Positions 8,355 through 16,722 of a DNA stretch of 41,517 nt are shown here, in pieces. This DNA is from CAZCBN01 sp964496975 (lineage in GTDB: Bacteria > Planctomycetota > Phycisphaerae > Phycisphaerales > UBA1924). The stretch is taken from NCBI GenBank assembly GCA_964496975.1, contig CAZCBN010000014.1:1-41517 (forward strand). Reading direction: 5' to 3'. The notes under the pieces were generated by a model. It saw nothing but the letters and a program-made list of their open reading frames with translations. It ran no database searches and had not been told where the DNA came from. Within the stretch, counting starts at the first letter, position 1; every line of letters starts with the position of its first letter. A program made the position numbers and the translations under genes.

Positions 8355-9218
8355 TTACTCGAACAGGCCCGAGTACAGCGGCAGGCTGGTGTTCTCCGTC
8401 ACCTTGGCGATGGACTCGACGTGGGCGTCGAGCCAGACGGTCTGGCACTCGTTGCCGTGGCGGAAGTACTCGCGCTCCCAGTTCTGCTGGCCCCGGGCGA
8501 CGTCGGGGTTGTCGTACTGCGAGAGGTCGTTCAGCGTGTCGCCGTTGGCGTCGAGCATGTGCTCGTAGGCGTCCTGGAAGGTGATGATGCGGCTCGGGAA
8601 GTTGATGGTGGTGAGGCGCGTGGCGGGCGAGCCGGTGAAGGCCAGCTCGCCGCCGGGCCTCTCGGGGCGGAAGAAGGTCGTGCCGCGTTCGCGGTAGACG
8701 CCGTTGAAGCCGTAGGTGCTGTAGAGGTGGTCGGGGTCGAACGCGGTGCCGCCGGGGAAGGGGTCCATGTCGGTGGCGTCGGGGCAGCCGAACTGCTCCC
8801 ATCCCGGCACGGGCAGGTTGGTGCCGTAGCCGCCGCGGCCCGCGACGAGGCGGAAGTCGTCGGCCTTGGGCTCGTAGCCGAGATAGGGCGAATAGATCGC
8901 GCCCCAGTACGTGTCGTCGGCGCCGCTGAAGCCCCAGGGCGAGCTGGTGTGGAACTGCGTCAGGAACGCCGAGCCGTTACGGACAAAGAAGCGTCGGCCC
9001 GCGTTCTGCCGGCGGGCGTGGTGGAAGTCGTCGTTGTCATCGGCGTACATGTGCAGCGCGGTCATGATCTGCGACATCTGCACGCCGCAGCGGACCTTTC
9101 GCGCCAGCGTCCGGGCCGAGCCGAGCGCGGGCAGCAGGATGCCCACCAGCAGCGCGATGATCGCGATGACGACGAGCAGCTCGATGAGCGTGAAGGCCTT
9201 CATGCGGTTCGCGGTCAT
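8355..9218 (-). CDS. Prepilin-type N-terminal domain protein, translationally coupled to a CehA-like gene
   Basis: A 287-residue pseudopilin-like protein with a very short leader, MTANRMKA|FTLIELLVVIAIIALLVG. Position -1 is Ala rather than the usual Gly, a variant common in Planctomycetes that may be cut less efficiently. The C-terminal part contains HGNECQTVWLDAHVESI, an H-X9-DG-type signature. Its ATG overlaps the stop of the upstream gene (ATGA at 9218-9215), which predicts translational coupling. A second pseudopilin gene follows after 89 bases. A structural role with its neighbours is inferred from order only. Confidence 0.87.
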   Translation of the reverse strand: MTANRMKAFTLIELLVVIAIIALLVGILLPALGSARTLARKVRCGVQMSQIMTALHMYADDNDDFHHARRQNAGRRFFVRNGSAFLTQFHTSSPWGFSGADDTYWGAIYSPYLGYEPKADDFRLVAGRGGYGTNLPVPGWEQFGCPDATDMDPFPGGTAFDPDHLYSTYGFNGVYRERGTTFFRPERPGGELAFTGSPATRLTTINFPSRIITFQDAYEHMLDANGDTLNDLSQYDNPDVARGQQNWEREYFRHGNECQTVWLDAHVESIAKVTENTSLPLYSGLFE

Positions 9219-10858
9219 GGGGCGTCAGGGCCTCCGGCGGTGGGTTCGAGCAGCGCGGCCGTGCGGCGGTCGGTCTCGCCCGCGGCGCCGAAGGCCCGCA
9301 CGCGGTCCGCCCCGGCGAAGGCCGTGTGACGCACCGCGCGCAGCGCCCGGGCCGCCGCCTCGCGCACCACGGGCGAGGCGTCGTGCGTCGCCGCGGGCAG
9401 CAGCAGCGCGAACGGGCGCTCGTCGGCCGCGGCCGCCGTGAGCAGCGCGGCGCGGAACCAGGGCGTGGCGCCGCGCCACGCGGCGCCCAGCGCGCCATCG
9501 GGCTCGCTCGCCGCGGCGGCGCGACGCAACGCGGCGGCCGCCCGCTCGCGCAGCGGCGTGTACGCCCCGTCGGCGTCCGCATCGACCCACACGGGGTGCG
9601 TCAGCACAAAGGGCCGCTCCGACGGACGGGCCCGCGGCAGCAGGGGGGTGATGTCGTTCTCGCCCCACGCCACCACGGCCAGCCACGCGTCCTCCGCCAC
9701 CGGCACGCGCACACGCGTGTCAAGACGCTGCTCGGCCCCGGCCGGGCCCAGCGTCAGCCGCGCGGCCTCGTCGCCGTTCACCAGCACCGCGGCGTGCGTC
9801 AGCAGCATGTCGGCCGGCGCGGTGATCGTGAGCCGCACGAACGCGACCCCCCGAACCGCCCGGGCGCACCCGCCGGGTCCGACGCCGTTCACCCACACGT
9901 CCGCGAGCGGCCCGTTGCCGATCTGCCGCGGCGGCAGCATGGCCTCGCGCCACGACTCGGCCGGGGCCCCACGCCGATCGGCCGGCACGCCCGGGTCCTC
10001 GCTGTGCCACGACCAGACGGCGAGCCCCAGCACGCCGTCCGCCGGCGTCGCGGGCGCAAAGCCGACGGCTACGCCCTCACCCCACGCCCACATCACGTCG
10101 CGCAGGAACGCGAGCCGGTCGTCGTCGCGATCTTCCACCACGCGCCCGCCGTTGCCCAGAACAACCACCTTCGGCGGCGGCTCCGCGGCCAACTCGACCG
10201 CCGCGCCGTGCGACCATGCCGGGCTGTTCGACGCCGCATCCCACGGCACGAAGGCCGGCGGAAGCCAACCCTCGCCGTCGTCCAACCGCACCGCCCCCGC
10301 GGGCCAACCGTCCGCCGAGACGTAGCGCGGGCCGGGCGTGCGTGCGTCGCCCGCGGCGTCGCTCTCGGTTGCGTTTGGCGTCACGCTGGGCCTCGTGCCC
10401 GGGCCAGCACTCTCTCCAGGCCACGCCACGCGCCAGCCCAGGGCACCGGGTGCGCGCACGGCGAAGGCCTCTTCCAGAACCTTCCCCGTGCGCACCTGCA
10501 GCGTGCGTCCCACGCGGCTCGCCGGCGTCCCGCGTGAGACCGCGACGTCATAGCTGCCCGGCGGCAGCGTGAACTCCGCGTCGCCGTCCGCGTCCACCAC
10601 GTCCACCGCGGGGGGCATGGCGAGCTGGCCCTCGGCCGTCCACGCGGCGATGCAGATGCGCACCGGCCCGTCCACGCTGGGGGCGACGCCCGTCGATGGT
10701 CCGGCCGGCTCGCCCCCGGTTGTGACGATGCGCAGCGTGCCGGCGGCTGCGGCAGGCGCCGACTGATTCACCTCATCGCCCGTTGCGGCCACGGCCCGTC
10801 CGACATCCAGCCCGACCGCCAGCCCCAGGGCGAAGCGTGCAACCCGCGCCGCCGTCAT
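9215..10858 (-). CDS. Secreted CehA/McbA-like protein lacking the PHP metal motifs, with HEAT-like C-terminus
   Basis: About 547 residues. From the chosen ATG the N-terminus is a signal peptide (FALGLAVGLDVGRAVAA, cleavage near AVAA|T). Next comes a small beta-sandwich segment (LPPGSYDVAVSRG) of the kind that precedes the PHP domain in CehA/McbA-type phosphoesterase-like proteins. The C-terminal part also follows that family (VWVNGVGPGG, AVLVNGDEAARL, AWLAVVAWG, FVLTHPVWVDADADG). Between them the HxH and other metal-binding His motifs expected of the PHP domain are not present. The last ~90 residues look like a HEAT-type helical repeat (SPVVREAAARALRAVRH). The start is uncertain: GTG at 10891 has GGAGGGG almost touching it, and the frame is open to 11173. 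It is coupled to the next pseudopilin. The family assignment is by pattern memory and is moderate at best. Confidence 0.55.
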   Translation of the reverse strand: MTAARVARFALGLAVGLDVGRAVAATGDEVNQSAPAAAAGTLRIVTTGGEPAGPSTGVAPSVDGPVRICIAAWTAEGQLAMPPAVDVVDADGDAEFTLPPGSYDVAVSRGTPASRVGRTLQVRTGKVLEEAFAVRAPGALGWRVAWPGESAGPGTRPSVTPNATESDAAGDARTPGPRYVSADGWPAGAVRLDDGEGWLPPAFVPWDAASNSPAWSHGAAVELAAEPPPKVVVLGNGGRVVEDRDDDRLAFLRDVMWAWGEGVAVGFAPATPADGVLGLAVWSWHSEDPGVPADRRGAPAESWREAMLPPRQIGNGPLADVWVNGVGPGGCARAVRGVAFVRLTITAPADMLLTHAAVLVNGDEAARLTLGPAGAEQRLDTRVRVPVAEDAWLAVVAWGENDITPLLPRARPSERPFVLTHPVWVDADADGAYTPLRERAAAALRRAAAASEPDGALGAAWRGATPWFRAALLTAAAADERPFALLLPAATHDASPVVREAAARALRAVRHTAFAGADRVRAFGAAGETDRRTAALLEPTAGGPDAP

Positions 10859-11447
10859 CCCAGCGGCGATCGCGAGCGACAGAGCCTTCACCCCCTCCGC
10901 GCCCCGGGTTTCGACCGGTCCGCGCCGCCGCAAGCCCCAACCCGGGGTGAAGCGTCGCGCGGCTCGTGTCCCGGTCAGGCGTGGCATGCGTCGGCGGGGG
11001 CGTGGCGCGGCTCCGAGGCCGCGGGGCGTGGTGCGGGCGTGGCACCGCCGCACCGTGCGGGGCACCCCTGGGAATATGAGTCTAATGCAAGATGCCCCGT
11101 CGAGCGCCCGGGGCGTTGGCTGGTCACGTGACAAAGGCCGCGACTGTGCGCGCCACGGGAGACGAAAGATCAAGACTTGATGATCGAATCATCATGATTG
11201 TGCAAGCATTTGATGAAGCATCCTCTGGTATCCCCCAGAACGGCTGGCTTTCTCGGGAAAAATCGCCGCTTTTCCTCGTGTTCAACAGATCGTGTCCTCT
11301 CTGTCAAAGTTCGTTGAATCCTGTGCGACCTCCCAAACGTGAACAGGTGGATCAGTTAGGTTGTGCCCTGCGGCGAGGGTCGCGGCGAGCCCGAGTGGTT
11401 CTGGTTCGCCCCCTGCGCCACGCACCAGAGACGATGGAGATCCACCC
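10859..11447. other. Divergent intergenic region with an AT-rich segment
   Basis: Separates the minus-strand CehA-like gene from the plus-strand dockerin-tailed gene. From ~11165 to 11360 the base composition is clearly more AT-rich than the surroundings, as expected of a control region. It contains a 7-bp inverted repeat at 11178-11194. I found no convincing -35/-10 pair and no RNA gene. Confidence 0.5.
11178..11194. promoter_or_regulatory. Inverted repeat, candidate operator
   Basis: TGATGAT-CGA-ATCATCA, perfect 7-bp arms with a 3-base centre, in the AT-rich part of a divergent intergenic region. The size and position suit a dimeric repressor site. There is no T-run, so it is not a terminator. 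Confidence 0.45.
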
Positions 11448-13100
11448 GTGAAGATGACGACCACCCTGATCGTGCTGCTCGCCGGCTCTGCCGCGATCGC
11501 GCAGCCCACCTCGCTGCCTGCGCCCATCCCCACCCCCGTCGTTCCCGGCGGCAACGACCAGTACGGCGCCCCCTTCCTCGCCCCCGGCGCCTTCCCCGCC
11601 ACCCTCTACTCCGGCCTCGTGGAGCTTGACAGCTTCCCCGGCGGCTATGTCCTCGACGGCGCCAACAGCAACTACGTTCGTCAGCCCTACAACCCCGTCG
11701 CGGGGGCTTTCCCCCTGGGTGGCGAGTTCGTCGGCGAGTCGAACGAGGGCGACCTCGACACCAACGTGGGCATCAACCCCACGCTGCTCGATCCCATGAA
11801 CCCGCGGTCCGCCTTCGCCTTCCCCAACACCAACTGGGACGTCCGCACCCCCGGGCAGATCAACACCATCCGCGCCGGCGGCGGTGAGATCGGCTATGGC
11901 TGGGCCATCACCGGCGCCGCGGGCGTCACCCTCGTCACCGTCGCCAACAACGGCCGCGACAACCTCGCCACCGACTTCGGCACCCCCGTCGGCACCCTCT
12001 ACTCCATCGCCCACGCCACCCCCAACAGCTTCCGCAGCGGCCGCGGCTACAACATGCTCACCGGCCAGTTCTCCGGCGGCAACGGCTCCGTCTTCCTCTC
12101 CTTCCAGGCCGTCGGCTTCCCCACCGAGTACATCGTCGACATCGCCCCCGCCTTCTTCCCCTTCCTTGAGGGCTGGGTCGCCGGTTGCACCAGCAGCCAC
12201 AACCCCCCGACCTTCGCCAGCCAGACCACGGCCAACGACCCCGTGACCGGCATGCCCGTCTCCTGGCCCAGCCGCTCCCCCGTCCTCCCCGCCGACGCGG
12301 CCGACATCATCACCCCCGCCGGCAACGGCCTGATGCAGGGCACCATCGACTTCACCCAGGCGGGCCTCGACATCAGCCCCGAGAGCGCGATGCTCTTCAT
12401 GCAAAGCGCCTCCGACAGCAACAACGACAACATCTACAACCTCATCGAGGCCGGCGCGGGCTGGCAGTTCGCCGGCCGCAAGGACGAGAGCATCGACGAC
12501 ACCGGCGCCACCGGCTTTGCCACCAACACCGAGGGCGGCTACAACTTCGTCGCTCTGCCCTACGACACCGCCAACCTCGTCGGCGGCAAGATCAACGCCA
12601 ACGGCACCGTCTCCGCGGGCCAGAGCGCCGGCGCCTTCACCATCGCCGCGGACACCGCCAACCCCGGCCGCTACTTCCTCACCATCACCGGCGTCACCGG
12701 CGAGGACGGCATGCTCCTCCTTCAGGACGTCGGCGGCATCCTCGTCGGCGACACCCTCCTGCCCGGCCGCACCTTCCTCAGCTACGACTTCGACGCCAAC
12801 AACAACCGCTACGTCATCGAGTCCCGCCAGGTCGTCCCCGGCAGCAACCTCTACGGCGAGGCCTACCCCCTCACCGCCACCGACTTCTACGTCGCCTACA
12901 TCAGCTTCTCCAACCCCCCCGCCCCCGAGGCCGACTGCCCCGCCGACTTCAACGGCGACACCACCCCGGGTGACATCTTCGACCTGTTTGACTTCCTCGC
13001 CGCGCTCGACGGCGGCCTCGACTTCAACGGCGACACCTCGCCCGCCGACATCTTCGACCTGTTCGACTTCCTGGCCGTCCTCGACGCCGGCTGCCCGTAA
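11448..13100 (+). CDS. Secreted protein with C-terminal Cys-bracketed dockerin-like repeats
   Basis: A 550-residue exported protein. The GTG start has GGAG eight bases upstream; the third codon is an ATG and could be used instead. The signal peptide is KMTTTLIVLLAGSAAIAQ, with cleavage near AIAQ. The ~480-residue body is rich in Gly, Asn, Thr and aromatic residues and has no enzyme motif that I recognise. The C-terminus has two near-identical units, DFNGDTTPGDIFDLFDFLAA and DFNGDTSPADIFDLFDFLAV, framed by Cys (ADCPADF before, DAGCP at the end). They resemble dockerin Ca-binding repeats with D1, N3 and D5. The usual Gly at 6 is Thr, and the final Asp falls at 13 rather than 12. Such tails are known in Phycisphaerae as surface anchoring or sorting signals. 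The gene has its own strong terminator and appears monocistronic. Confidence 0.8.
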   Translation: MKMTTTLIVLLAGSAAIAQPTSLPAPIPTPVVPGGNDQYGAPFLAPGAFPATLYSGLVELDSFPGGYVLDGANSNYVRQPYNPVAGAFPLGGEFVGESNEGDLDTNVGINPTLLDPMNPRSAFAFPNTNWDVRTPGQINTIRAGGGEIGYGWAITGAAGVTLVTVANNGRDNLATDFGTPVGTLYSIAHATPNSFRSGRGYNMLTGQFSGGNGSVFLSFQAVGFPTEYIVDIAPAFFPFLEGWVAGCTSSHNPPTFASQTTANDPVTGMPVSWPSRSPVLPADAADIITPAGNGLMQGTIDFTQAGLDISPESAMLFMQSASDSNNDNIYNLIEAGAGWQFAGRKDESIDDTGATGFATNTEGGYNFVALPYDTANLVGGKINANGTVSAGQSAGAFTIAADTANPGRYFLTITGVTGEDGMLLLQDVGGILVGDTLLPGRTFLSYDFDANNNRYVIESRQVVPGSNLYGEAYPLTATDFYVAYISFSNPPAPEADCPADFNGDTTPGDIFDLFDFLAALDGGLDFNGDTSPADIFDLFDFLAVLDAGCP

Positions 13101-13510
13101 CACCCGGGCCGCGACCCGCGCGGCCTGACCATCACCGTGGAGCCACGGCCCGACTCCGCCCGTCCGTCGAAGCGACCCACGCGGACAGGACCGTCAGGCC
13201 ACTCCGGCTCCCACGGGCCAGCAACGACCTCGACGCCGCCCGCGCTCGCCGCGGGCGGCGTTTTTCATTCGGGCTCTGTGCGGTTCGGTTGCCGGGCCGG
13301 CGACGCCGCTGCGGGACGGCACGACCCGCCGCCGGCATCGCTTCCACGATTCCGCTATCTTCGCGGCCCCGGGCGGCGGGGGCTCGCGGCCGTGTCGGTC
13401 GCGCCCCGCGTTGCACGCCCGCTCCGCAAGGCCTGTTCGGGCCGGGCGGCGCGGGTTCTCGCCCGCTGAAACGGGTCGGCGTTCTTCGCCGCCCGGTCCG
13501 GAGGCCGCCC
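13101..13510. other. Intergenic region holding a terminator and the leader of the symporter gene
   Basis: After the dockerin gene comes a terminator at 13234-13265. The remaining 245 bases precede the symporter GTG. No gene or repeat was seen; GGAGG six bases before 13511 is the symporter ribosome binding site. Confidence 0.6.
13234..13265 (+). terminator. Rho-independent terminator of the dockerin-tailed gene
   Basis: A perfect 11-bp GC stem (CGCCGCCCGCG / CGCGGGCGGCG) with a 5-base loop, followed by TTTTT. It lies 134 bases after the stop codon. Confidence 0.93.
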
Positions 13511-15550
13511 GTGGGCGTCGCACTGAGCAATATCGACATTGTCGTCTTCATCGCCTTCGTCGTGGTCGTGCTCATCGTGGGCCTGCTGGGCAGCCGCGGT
13601 GAGAAGGAGACCAGCGAGGACTACTTCCTCGCCGGGCGAAAGCTCACCTGGCCCCTCATCGGCTTCAGCCTCATCGCCGCCAACATCTCGGCCGAGCAGA
13701 TGGTCGGCATGTCCGGCGCCGCGGCGAACGCGGAGATCGGCCTCGCCATCGCGAGCTGGGAGTGGATCGCCGCCATCACCCTCGTCGGCGTCGGCTTCCT
13801 CTTCCTGCCCACCTTCCTCCGCACCGGCATCTACACCATCCCGCAGTTCCTCGAGCAGCGCTTCACCCCGGGCGCCCGCACGCTGCTGTCGCTCCTCACC
13901 GTCTTCGTCCTGTGCCTGGTCAACATCGCGACCGTCACCTACCTCGGCGCGAAGTTCTTCGTCCCCTATTACGAGGGCACCATCGGCCTCTCCGGCTGGT
14001 GCTGGATCGTCGCCGCCATCGCCGCGGTCTACGTCGCCGTCGGCGGCCTGAAGGCCACCGCTTGGGCCGACGTGATCCAGGGCGCCGCCCTCATCATCGG
14101 CGGCGCCGTCATCACGGTCCTCGCCATGATGGCCCTGGACGACCCCGACCCCACCAAGTACAGCGGCATCAACTCGCCCGAGATCATCCAGCAGCAGCTC
14201 GGCCCCGCCGCCACGGGCGACCTCTCAGGCAAGCTCGGCGTGTTGAAGGAGGAGCGCATGCACCTCTTCCTCCCCGCCACCAGCGTCGTCCTCCCGTGGA
14301 CGGCCTTCCTGCTGGGCGTCTGGATCCCCAACTTCTACTACTGGGGCCTCAACCAGTACATCGTGCAGCGCACGCTCGGCTCGCGCTCCCTCGCCGAGGG
14401 GCAGAAGGGCATCGTCTTCGCCGCGATGCTGAAGCTCATCATCCCCTTCGTCGTCGTGGTGCCGGGCATCATCGGCTTCACCCTCTACTCGGGCAAGATG
14501 GCCGAGAAGGCCGACCGCGACACCAACATCAAGGTCGTCGAGGCCTTCACGAAGGCCGAGGCCGAGCTCGCCGCCGGCGCGCCCCCCGCGGGCCCGGCCG
14601 GTGCGGAGCTCTTCCTCTTCGATGACGAGTACGCCTCGCGCGACATGGCCCTCGCCCGTCGCATCTTCGCGTACAACGCCACGCTCGCCAGTGCATCGGC
14701 CGACGAGTTCATCGCCAAGGCCAGCACCGGCCCCGACGGCCAGCCCCTCAAGGACCCCGTCGACGGCAAGCCCAAGACCGAGGCCGAGGCCCTGGCCGAC
14801 GCCAACGACGCCCTGACCTCCGCGGCCAAGTCCGCCTCCGCCAAGGTCTTCACCACCTCCGCCCGCCTTGACGGCTACGACTTCGACGACGCCTTCCCCA
14901 TCCTCGTCCGCTGGCTCACGCCCAGCGGCGTCCGCGGCTTCATCATCGCCGCCGTCATGGGCGCCGTCGTCAGCTCCCTCGCCTCCATGTACAACGCCGC
15001 TTCCACCATCTTCACGATGGACGTCTACCGCGCCCTCATCAACAAGAACGCTTCCCAGTCCAACCTCGTCTGGGTCGGCCGCGCGTTCGTCCCCATTGCC
15101 GCCGTCGTCGGCTGCATCATCGCGCCCAACCTCGGCAAGCTCGGCAGCGGTGCCTTCAACTTCATCCAGGAGTTCCAGGGCTACATCTTCCCCATCCTCG
15201 CCGTCTTCATCTACGGCCTCTTCGTCAAGCGAGCCCCGCGCCAGTGCGGCATCGTCGGCGTCGCCCTCAGCCCCGTCGTCTACGGCATCCTCCACGCCGT
15301 CACGCTCAACACCGACTTCGCGCCCAACTCCCTCGGCGCCCTCGTCATTGACCCCTTCATCAACCGCATCGCCATCACCTTCTTCGTCATCATGCTGGTC
15401 CTGGGCCTCATGACCGCCGCCAAGCCCATGCCCGAGCCCTTCCGCTTCGAGGCCACCACCAACCTGGAGCTCAAGGGCTCCGGCCTCGCCAAGGTCGGCG
15501 CCGTCATCGTCATCGCCGTCACCGTCCTGCTGTACATCATCTTCGCCTGA
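13511..15550 (+). CDS. Sodium:solute symporter (SSS/SLC5 family) with a large hydrophilic loop
   Basis: Inner-membrane Na+-coupled transporter of 679 residues with about 13-14 membrane helices. Family features are the N-terminal helix followed by SEDYFLAGRKLTWP, GFSLIAANISAEQ with the Na+/substrate-site region, LPTFLRTGIYTIPQFLEQRF, GGLKATAWADVIQG, and the late FNFIQEFQGYIFPILAVF region also seen in SGLT-type members. Between helices at about residues 335-455 sits a ~115-residue hydrophilic, Ala/Asp/Lys-rich insertion not found in short family members. The GTG start has GGAGG six bases upstream; an open frame further upstream lacks coding character. The substrate is probably a sugar or similar organic solute, by resemblance to SGLT-like members, but cannot be read from the sequence. 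A 20-base tandem repeat begins at its last codons. Confidence 0.92.
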   Translation: MGVALSNIDIVVFIAFVVVVLIVGLLGSRGEKETSEDYFLAGRKLTWPLIGFSLIAANISAEQMVGMSGAAANAEIGLAIASWEWIAAITLVGVGFLFLPTFLRTGIYTIPQFLEQRFTPGARTLLSLLTVFVLCLVNIATVTYLGAKFFVPYYEGTIGLSGWCWIVAAIAAVYVAVGGLKATAWADVIQGAALIIGGAVITVLAMMALDDPDPTKYSGINSPEIIQQQLGPAATGDLSGKLGVLKEERMHLFLPATSVVLPWTAFLLGVWIPNFYYWGLNQYIVQRTLGSRSLAEGQKGIVFAAMLKLIIPFVVVVPGIIGFTLYSGKMAEKADRDTNIKVVEAFTKAEAELAAGAPPAGPAGAELFLFDDEYASRDMALARRIFAYNATLASASADEFIAKASTGPDGQPLKDPVDGKPKTEAEALADANDALTSAAKSASAKVFTTSARLDGYDFDDAFPILVRWLTPSGVRGFIIAAVMGAVVSSLASMYNAASTIFTMDVYRALINKNASQSNLVWVGRAFVPIAAVVGCIIAPNLGKLGSGAFNFIQEFQGYIFPILAVFIYGLFVKRAPRQCGIVGVALSPVVYGILHAVTLNTDFAPNSLGALVIDPFINRIAITFFVIMLVLGLMTAAKPMPEPFRFEATTNLELKGSGLAKVGAVIVIAVTVLLYIIFA

Positions 15551-15620
15551 TTCACCCGGCGTTCGCCTGATTCACCCGGTCTCCGCCTGACCCGCCCGGC
15601 CTCCGCCCTGATCGCGCGGT
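15541..15620 (+). repeat. Four tandem copies of a 20-base unit starting in the last codons of the symporter gene
   Basis: Units at 15541-15560, 15561-15580, 15581-15600 and 15601-15620 (for example GTTCGCCTGATTCACCCGGT). The first unit contains the last two sense codons and TGA stop of the symporter, so later units are copies of the gene end. Units 1 and 2 differ only at the edge bases; units 3 and 4 are more diverged. The next 226 bases, up to the HD-GYP gene, show nothing further. Confidence 0.9.
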
Positions 15621-15846
15621 CGCCGCATCACCACCCGGCCCCGGGCCGAACGCGCCGCCGCCAAACGCGTCGCGCCCCGTCACACCGCGCAGCCTCCTCC
15701 GCCTATGCCGCCCGCGCCGCCCGTTCTCGGGCCTGCGCCGTGCGCCCCGGCATTTCTCGCATCGGCCTCCGCCCGGGCCGCTCTATCCTCCATCGTCCGT
15801 CGGGCACGCCCACAGGCCGGGCCGCCCCGCGACCGCGGAACGCACG

Positions 15847-16515
15847 ATGCTCCCAGACCTCGTCCAAGACATGGTCAAGGCCATCGAGGTGAAGGACCTC
15901 TCCACCGCCGCCCACACCTGGCGCGTCGTCCTCTACCTCCGCGCCATGCTCGAAGAGCACGGCGTCGACCCGCACACCCTCGAGATCGCCACCCAGGGCG
16001 CCGCCCTCCACGACGTCGGCAAGCTCGACGTCCCCGACCACATCCTCCAAAAAGCCGGCCGCCTCACCGACGAAGAGTTCGCCGTCGTCCGCACCCACAC
16101 CGTCACCGGATACGACCGACTCGTCAACGCCGGCGTCACCGACCAGCTCATCCTCGATGTCGTCCGCTTCCACCACGAACGCTGGGACGGCCTGGGCTAC
16201 CCCGACCGCCTGAAGGGCGAGCAGATCCCCCTCATCGCCCGGTGCTTCGCCGTCATCGACACCTTCGACGCCCTCACCAGCCTCCGCCCCTACCGGCGCG
16301 ACGTCGGCCCCGAGGCCGCCCGACGCGCCCTCGACATCATCCACGCCGACACCGGCACCCACTACTGGCCCGAGGCCGCCGACATGTTCAGCCGCCTCTA
16401 CGCCAGCGGCCGCCTCGACTACATCCTCGAGTATTTCAACGACACGGCTTCCGTCCCCACCCTGGGCGACCGCACAGCCGGCGGCCGCATCACACGCCGC
16501 CCCACCCCCGAGTAA
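15847..16515 (+). CDS. HD-GYP domain protein, likely cyclic di-GMP phosphodiesterase
   Basis: A 222-residue protein consisting almost only of an HD-GYP domain, which typically hydrolyses c-di-GMP to GMP in the cytoplasm. Visible metal and signature motifs are ALHDVGKLDVPD (HD pair at residues 55-56, Lys59), His84, HHERWDGLGYP (His109-110, Asp114, Gly-Tyr-Pro 117-119) and a later FDALTSLRPYR that matches the conserved FDALTS/RPYR segment. No receiver, PAS or membrane domain is attached, so it is either a stand-alone enzyme or one regulated by partners. Start is the ATG at 15847. It is convergent with the cyclophilin gene and separated from it by a 33-base tandem repeat. Confidence 0.93.
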   Translation: MLPDLVQDMVKAIEVKDLSTAAHTWRVVLYLRAMLEEHGVDPHTLEIATQGAALHDVGKLDVPDHILQKAGRLTDEEFAVVRTHTVTGYDRLVNAGVTDQLILDVVRFHHERWDGLGYPDRLKGEQIPLIARCFAVIDTFDALTSLRPYRRDVGPEAARRALDIIHADTGTHYWPEAADMFSRLYASGRLDYILEYFNDTASVPTLGDRTAGGRITRRPTPE

Positions 16516-16538
16516 CGCGCCCCGCCACCCCGGCGGTT

Positions 16539-16702
16539 GCCGCGGGTGCCGCAGCCTCCCAGCCCATGCTGCCTTCGGGTGCCACGGCCTTCCAGGCCGT
16601 GCTGCCTTGGCGTGCCACAGCCTTCCAGCCCGTGCTGTCTTCGGGTGCCACGGCCTTCTAGGCCGTGCCGTCTTCGTGTGCCACAGCCGTTCAGCCCGTG
16701 CC
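16539..16702. repeat. 33-base tandem repeat, five copies of two alternating types
   Basis: Units end at 16570, 16603, 16636, 16669 and 16702 (the first is 32 bases). Copies 2 and 4 contain CACGGCCT-TCC/TCT-AGGCCGTG, a perfect 8-bp hairpin with 3-base loop (16583-16601 and 16649-16667). Copies 1, 3 and 5 carry a different core (GCAGCC or CACAGCC, then AGCCC) that breaks the palindrome, so the true period is 66 bases (A-B). It lies between two convergent genes. There are no variable spacers, so it is not CRISPR. Confidence 0.9.
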
Positions 16703-16722
16703 GCCGTCCGGCTTCACGCCCC

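Noticed and set aside
16539..16702. Possible CRISPR array
   Set aside because: Units are contiguous with no unique spacers, and no cas genes are present.
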